Shown here: positions 60,211-64,000 of the stretch, piece by piece
Numbering within the stretch: position 1 is the stretch's first letter
Layout: every line of letters begins with the position of its first letter
Source of the DNA: GCA-958296115 sp965222445
GTDB taxonomy: Bacteria > Chloroflexota > Dehalococcoidia > Lucifugimonadales > CAJWER01
Length of the DNA: 64,000 bases
Direction of reading: 5' to 3'
NCBI GenBank assembly: GCA_965222445.1
Contig: CBDCTY010000002.1
Location: 2,914,001-2,978,000, forward strand
The notes under the pieces: generated by a model
What the model was told of the DNA's origin: nothing
What the model saw: only the letters and a program-made list of their open reading frames with translations
Databases searched by the model: none
Made by a program: the position numbers and the translations under genes

Positions 60211-60750
60211 CTACTCCAGGAGCGGCGCGACTATCTCTTCCAGCTTCTCCTCGGTCAGCACCCCCGCCCACGTGCGGACGACCTCGTGGTTCTTATTCAG
60301 GAATACCGTCGTGGGCCAGTGGACGGCGTTGTAGTCGATCAGTATCTTCCCTTCGGCGTCCGGCCCGATGGCGTATGTTATGCCAAACTCGTCCACGAAC
60401 TCCTGCCCCTCTTCGACAGTGTCGAGGGACAGGGATTGTATGCCGACGAACTTGAGCCCGTCGTCCCGGTGCTTTCGCCAGGTAGCCTCCAGGTCCGGCA
60501 TCTCAAGTCGGCAGGGAGGGCAGGACGGGTACCAGAAATTGATGACGACGGGCTGTCCGGCGTACTGCGAAAGCCGCACCACCTCGCCCTTCTCGTAGTT
60601 CTCGTTGCCGAACACCTCCAGCTCGAAGTCCGGCGCCGCCTCTTCCCCACGCCCCGCGGGCACGCCCGAGGTCGTGCACGCCGCCAGCAGAAGGGTGGCC
60701 AGGGCCACGAGCGAGAGCATGGCTAGCCACCTTCGCAGTTCAAACTTCAA
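60211..60750 (-). CDS. TlpA-like thiol-disulfide redoxin lipoprotein
   Basis: A 179-residue exported thioredoxin-fold protein. The start has FELRRWLAMLSLVALATLLL followed by lipobox LAAC. The active site is CPPC within NFWYPSCPPCRLEMPDLEAT, preceded by LSQYAGQPVVINFW and followed by VHWPTTVFLNKN with the cis-proline. The TTG at 60750 was chosen because GGAGG is 8 bases upstream; ATG 60720 is a shorter alternative. It probably reduces disulfides outside the membrane. Its longer frame would overlap the SbcD-like stop. Confidence 0.85.
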   Translation of the reverse strand: MKFELRRWLAMLSLVALATLLLAACTTSGVPAGRGEEAAPDFELEVFGNENYEKGEVVRLSQYAGQPVVINFWYPSCPPCRLEMPDLEATWRKHRDDGLKFVGIQSLSLDTVEEGQEFVDEFGITYAIGPDAEGKILIDYNAVHWPTTVFLNKNHEVVRTWAGVLTEEKLEEIVAPLLE

Positions 60751-60850
60751 GTTGTCGTCCTCCGTTTCGGGTCGGGGCAGTCCCACGATGCGAGGAGCCC
60801 CTTTGTATATTCGATGAACGAGCAAGTGCGGGAGATGCAGCCCAGACGGA

Positions 60851-62083
60851 CTACTCGTCCGGCTCACTCATCAGGGCCGTTGCGTGGCTGATGAGCGTCC
60901 TAGCGCGGTCCTCGGGCGTCTTACGGCTCTCCAGGTACAGGCGCAGGGCCTCACGCGGTTCCAGGGTCTGCGCGCGGCCGGGCCCCAGTCGTGATCGCAT
61001 CTGGTCCGCCACCTCCCGGGATATCGCCGCCACGTAGTGCGCCCCCTCCAGCGCGCCGCGGATCTCCCCGTCCCGCAGGTGCCCCTCCAGGTCTGCAGGT
61101 ACCCTGATCAGGACGCGCACCACGGCGCCCTCGAAGTGGCTTCTCTGGATCGCCCTGACAACCGTGGCCGTCGGGTCCAGATCGTCGCGCGGCACATCCA
61201 CGGATACCGTGAGGAAGCGCCGAGCGCCCACGGGTACGAACTCGAACCCAGTCTCGCGCCTGCCCTGCGGCAGGGAAGGGTCGAGCTCCACGACGCAGAA
61301 GCCCTTGTCGTCCTTCTCCTCCCCGAAGTCCACTCGCTGGAGGCTCCCGGCATAGACCACCCGCGGCTCCCGGCCCCACTGCTGGTGGCGGTGAATATGG
61401 CCCAGCGCCACGTAGTCGAGCTGAGGCACGGCGATGTTGCTGCGCAGCAGCACGTGATCGCGGCCCAGCATCATCGACTGCTCCGAGCTCGTCACTGCCT
61501 CGCTCACCGAGACGTGCCCGGACAGGACCGCCGGAATGTCCGGGTCCAGCTCCTCCACACGGATGCGCACTGCGTCCGTCAGCCGGGCCTGGATAGCCTC
61601 ATTGATCTCGTCCGGCGTCATTCCCCGCGTGTCCTCGTTCGCCAGGTAGGCGCTGCGCCTGATCCACGGCAGGGCGATCACCTGCACGGGGCCGGACTTC
61701 GTAGGGATTACGTACGTCTTCAGCGTGTCGCCGGTGTAAACGTTGCGGACGTCCAGCGTGCGAAAGATCTCCAGCGCGCTCGCCCGGCTTGCCGTGAAGG
61801 GCATGTCGTGATTGCCCACCAGCAGGAAGACAGGCACCCCCGCCGACGCCAGCCGCGCCACGCGCTTGGCGAACTCCCTCTGGTGCGTCTGCGAAGGGTC
61901 CCGGCTCTTGTACGCGTCACCGCAGAACAGCGCCAGGTCAGCGCCAGTGTCGATTGCGTAGTCCACAACCTCGTCCAGCGTGGACAGAAAGTCCACAAGC
62001 CGGCTCGACAAACCCGTCTCAGGGTCGGGCTTTCCATAATTCTCGACGCCGATATGTACGTCCGCAAAGTGGACTATCCGCAT
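60851..62083 (-). CDS. SbcD/Mre11-like DNA repair exonuclease
   Basis: A 410-residue metallophosphoesterase. Metal motifs in order are FADVHIG (6-12), LFCGDAYKSRD, LLVGNHDMPF, and LSGHVSVSE plus YVALGHIHRHQQW. The capping C-terminal region is present (ends STATALMSEPDE-like acidic). With an SbcC ATPase it would form a nuclease that processes DNA ends; no sbcC gene is adjacent, which is unusual. Confidence 0.85.
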   Translation of the reverse strand: MRIVHFADVHIGVENYGKPDPETGLSSRLVDFLSTLDEVVDYAIDTGADLALFCGDAYKSRDPSQTHQREFAKRVARLASAGVPVFLLVGNHDMPFTASRASALEIFRTLDVRNVYTGDTLKTYVIPTKSGPVQVIALPWIRRSAYLANEDTRGMTPDEINEAIQARLTDAVRIRVEELDPDIPAVLSGHVSVSEAVTSSEQSMMLGRDHVLLRSNIAVPQLDYVALGHIHRHQQWGREPRVVYAGSLQRVDFGEEKDDKGFCVVELDPSLPQGRRETGFEFVPVGARRFLTVSVDVPRDDLDPTATVVRAIQRSHFEGAVVRVLIRVPADLEGHLRDGEIRGALEGAHYVAAISREVADQMRSRLGPGRAQTLEPREALRLYLESRKTPEDRARTLISHATALMSEPDE

Positions 62084-62106
62084 ATTCTCTTGGCGAGCGG
62101 GGGCGG

Positions 62107-62541
62107 CTAACGCAGCGGGTCGATGACCTGAAGGAAGGGGAAGCGGTAGAAATCCGTGTCGCGCGTGCAGATGCGGCTCACTCCGTGCTCGCGCATCAGC
62201 ACCGCGGTGTGAAGATCGTGGACCATGTTGCCGCGGATATCCGGCAACTCCTCCAAGGTCTGTGACAGGACAGCGGCGTGACGGTCGGAGGCGGTCAGCA
62301 GGGAGAAGCCGGGCGACTCCAGCAGCGCCGTGATGAAGCGCCGGCTATCCTGAGGGGTCCAGGGGGCTCGCAGGATAGCCGGGTGAGTGACGACTCGCAT
62401 GAATTCGTAGCAGACATTCCAGGTCAGGAATGACGGCGACGGGTTACGGCGCGCCTCCTCAAGAAGGCTCAGGCAAGGATCGTGGAACTCGGAGTCTGCG
62501 TTGGCTGCATAGATCAACACGTTCGTGTCGAAGGCCAGCAC
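62107..62541 (-). CDS. vapC: PIN-domain toxin VapC
   Basis: A 144-residue PIN-domain ribonuclease. Acidic site residues are visible in MLAFDTNVLIYAANAD (D5), NVCYEFMRVV (E), and DIRGNMVHDLHTAVLMREHG then ICTRDTDFYRF (D). It starts 1 bp after the vapB stop. VapC toxins cut tRNA or rRNA; no lesion is seen here, unlike the other toxin-like genes in this window. Confidence 0.88.
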   Translation of the reverse strand: MLAFDTNVLIYAANADSEFHDPCLSLLEEARRNPSPSFLTWNVCYEFMRVVTHPAILRAPWTPQDSRRFITALLESPGFSLLTASDRHAAVLSQTLEELPDIRGNMVHDLHTAVLMREHGVSRICTRDTDFYRFPFLQVIDPLR

Positions 62542-62542
62542 C

Positions 62543-62788
62543 TCAAGCCTCTTCCATTACCCGGTACAACTCGTCCCTGTTGGACACGTCTACCAGCATC
62601 GGGCCTCCGTGCCGCGTCGGCAGTGGGGGGAGTAGCAAGGGGCCTGCCGTGTAGCTTGCAGGCGGGCCGTCACGGAGGACGTGCCGGAGCCCGGCCTCTA
62701 CAAGAGCGGACATGGTCGTCCCGCGCCTCGGGGCCTCCTCGCGCAGCCGCTGCATCACCGTGTCGTCTATGTTCAGTGTGGTCTTCAT
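62543..62788 (-). CDS. vapB: VapB-type ribbon-helix-helix antitoxin
   Basis: An 81-residue antitoxin. It starts MKTTLNIDDTVMQRLREEAP (RHH strand and first helix), then RRGTTMSALVEAGLRHVL. The C-terminal tail with RPELYRVM-type helix (RDELYRVMEEA) would bind VapC. ATG at 62788 was chosen; a longer frame starts upstream at 62800. It is autoregulated, probably through the palindrome in its promoter. Confidence 0.85.
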   Translation of the reverse strand: MKTTLNIDDTVMQRLREEAPRRGTTMSALVEAGLRHVLRDGPPASYTAGPLLLPPLPTRHGGPMLVDVSNRDELYRVMEEA

Positions 62789-62795
62789 ATGGCAA

Positions 62796-62825
62796 ACCAT
62801 ACAGCATGTATGGCTATATTGTCAA
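62796..62825 (-). promoter_or_regulatory. vapBC promoter with palindromic operator
   Basis: On the minus strand TTGACA (complement of 62820-62825), an 18-base spacer, and TATGGT (complement of 62796-62801). A perfect palindrome CCATACAGCATGTATGG (62797-62813) overlaps the -10 element. This is the arrangement expected if the VapBC complex represses its own promoter. Confidence 0.6.
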
Positions 62826-62920
62826 CCAGAGGAAATTCCTCTTATCAAGTCCTACCACGATTCAATGGCTGAGGCCCAAGAAGCACCGGCGCAGATGAGG
62901 CTGGGGCGCGACGCATCAAG

Positions 62921-64000
62921 TCACGTCAGCCGGCCGCGGAGGTCTTCAACCAATCCGTCTATAGGTACCCTGTCTTGAGCCATGGTGTCGCGGTCGCGGA
63001 TGGTGACGGCGCGGTCGTCGAGGGTGTCGAAGTCTACCGTGACGCACAGGGGTGTGCCGACCTCGTCCTGGCGCCTGTACCTACGGCCAATGCTCTGGGC
63101 GTCGTCGTACTGCACGAACCCGTCGATCGCGCCCGAGCGCCGGATGATGTCGTGCACCTCGTGCGCCGTGGGCGTGAGCCGCTCGTTGCGGCTGAGGGGC
63201 AGAACGGCTGCCTTGACGGGCGCGAGGGTGGGGTGGAGCTTCAGCACGACGCGGGTCTCAGCCTTGCCCTTCGCACTTACGCTCTCCTCCTCGGTGTAGG
63301 CGTCCACCAGGAAGGCCATCACGGCGCGGTCCACGCCCGCGGACGGCTCGATCACGTATGGCACGATGTGCTCATGGGCCTCGTCGTCGAAATACGCGAG
63401 GCGCTCTCCCGAAGCCTCCGCGTGGGCGCGCAGGTCGAAATCGGTGCGGTTGGCGATGCCCTGTATCTCGCCCCAGCCCCAGGGGAACCGGTACTCGACG
63501 TCGGTAGTGGCCTTCGAGTAGTGAGAGAGCTCGTCGGGCTCGTGGGGCCGGAGCCGGAGCCGGTCCTCGTCCAGGCCAAGCGACGTATACCAGGCCGCGC
63601 AGTCGGCGATCCATCTCTCGTGCCAAGCCTCGTCCTCACCCGGCTCGACGAAGAACTCAATCTCCATCATCTCGAACTCGCGCGTCCGGAATATGAAATT
63701 GCCGGTCGTGATCTCGTTGCGGAACGCCTTGCCTATCTGAGCGATACCGAAGGGCGGCTTGCGCCGCGAGGCGGTGGCCGCGGTGTTGAAGTTGACGAAG
63801 ATGCCCTGGGCCGTCTCGGGCCTGAGGAAGGTGAGGCTCCCTTCGTCCTGCACCGGGCCGAGATGGGTCGTGAGCATCTGGTTGAACTGGCGCGGCTCCG
63901 TCAGCTCGCCTCCGCAGTCGGGGCAGACGGGCTCCTCCAGCTGGTCCGCCCGCCAGCGCTGGCGGCAGCTCTTGCAGTCCACCAGCGGGTCCGAAAAGTG
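62921..64000 (-). CDS. glyS: glycyl-tRNA synthetase, alpha2 type (partial, runs off the window)
   Basis: At least 360 residues; the 5' end lies beyond 64000. It has the zinc-ribbon CKSCRQRW...CPDC, class II motif LRPETAQGIFVNFN, EMMEIEFFVEPGEDEAWH, the TDFDLRAHAEASGERLAYFD and EPSAGVDRAVMAFLVDAYTEE regions, and an anticodon-binding domain ending in RDTMAQDRVPIDGLVEDL. This is the eukaryote-like dimeric form, also common in Chloroflexota. It charges tRNA-Gly. Confidence 0.93.
   Translation of the reverse strand, partial: HFSDPLVDCKSCRQRWRADQLEEPVCPDCGGELTEPRQFNQMLTTHLGPVQDEGSLTFLRPETAQGIFVNFNTAATASRRKPPFGIAQIGKAFRNEITTGNFIFRTREFEMMEIEFFVEPGEDEAWHERWIADCAAWYTSLGLDEDRLRLRPHEPDELSHYSKATTDVEYRFPWGWGEIQGIANRTDFDLRAHAEASGERLAYFDDEAHEHIVPYVIEPSAGVDRAVMAFLVDAYTEEESVSAKGKAETRVVLKLHPTLAPVKAAVLPLSRNERLTPTAHEVHDIIRRSGAIDGFVQYDDAQSIGRRYRRQDEVGTPLCVTVDFDTLDDRAVTIRDRDTMAQDRVPIDGLVEDLRGRLT

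Overview
The window is high-GC bacterial chromosome, densely coded on both strands. No rRNA, tRNA, CRISPR array or intact transposase gene was recognised. Gene content suggests a heterotrophic Chloroflexota lineage, perhaps a Dehalococcoidia/SAR202 relative: phytanoyl-CoA dioxygenase, LLM flavin monooxygenase, several VOC proteins, repeated DppB-type permeases, DUF1800 and NHL proteins, and N-methyl/hydantoin catabolism. The taxonomic placement is inference from gene content only.

Layout. 1-3.6 kb: truncated permease start, PhyH dioxygenase pair, two tandem zinc-ribbon/CD225 membrane proteins, a DUF2752 protein and a MazF remnant. 3.8-8.6 kb: creatininase and LLM monooxygenase; rsfS; ndk-tsaB-tsaE; a phosphoesterase. 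8.6-14.8 kb: a HEPN-like gene, then three full-length DppB-type permeases interleaved with an acyl-CoA ligase and a TIM-barrel isomerase. 15-19.5 kb: a methyltransferase broken by an in-frame stop, Uma2, class IV aminotransferase, a DUF2283/DUF4258 pair and ComM. 19.6-22 kb: a protein gene carrying five repeat-derived in-frame inserts, followed by a repeat-rich intergenic stretch. 22-25 kb: TenA, Gfo/Idh, Kelch lipoprotein. 25.2-38.7 kb: a minus-strand catabolic run that reads hyuA, hyuB, maleate-isomerase-like, M19 peptidase, antitoxin, toxin, racemase, FAD oxidase, aminotransferase, SRPBCC, dimethylglycine-dehydrogenase-like, a 36-residue membrane protein and a homocysteine methyltransferase. 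39-50 kb: VOC proteins, an LRR protein, Gfo/Idh, DUF1800, NHL, YihY, a molybdopterin oxidoreductase, and a CBS-HEPN gene with a small AT-hook protein. 50.8-64 kb: central metabolism (mdh, isocitrate-dehydrogenase-like, carboxylase and biotin subunits), folP-folK, a redoxin, SbcD-like nuclease, vapBC and glyS (cut by the window edge).

The most unusual layer is repeats. One family of short non-coding elements (here MITE-1, about 125 bp, ends TACCAATT/TTGGTAT, flanked by TA) occurs eight times. At five sites, removing it together with one TA restores a reading frame or an ATGA gene overlap. Four of the sites are toxin-like genes (two MazF, one DUF4258, one HEPN-like). A second family (MITE-2, 188 bp, near-perfect 17-bp ends, 9-bp target duplications) occurs twice and a third (MITE-3) twice. 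A small GC-rich hairpin module sits nested inside most copies and also inside one protein gene. Together these suggest non-autonomous elements mobilised in trans, with toxin-antitoxin loci a frequent landing site. Two genes (rsfS and the repeat-bearing gene) have promoter spacing that implies leaderless mRNAs.
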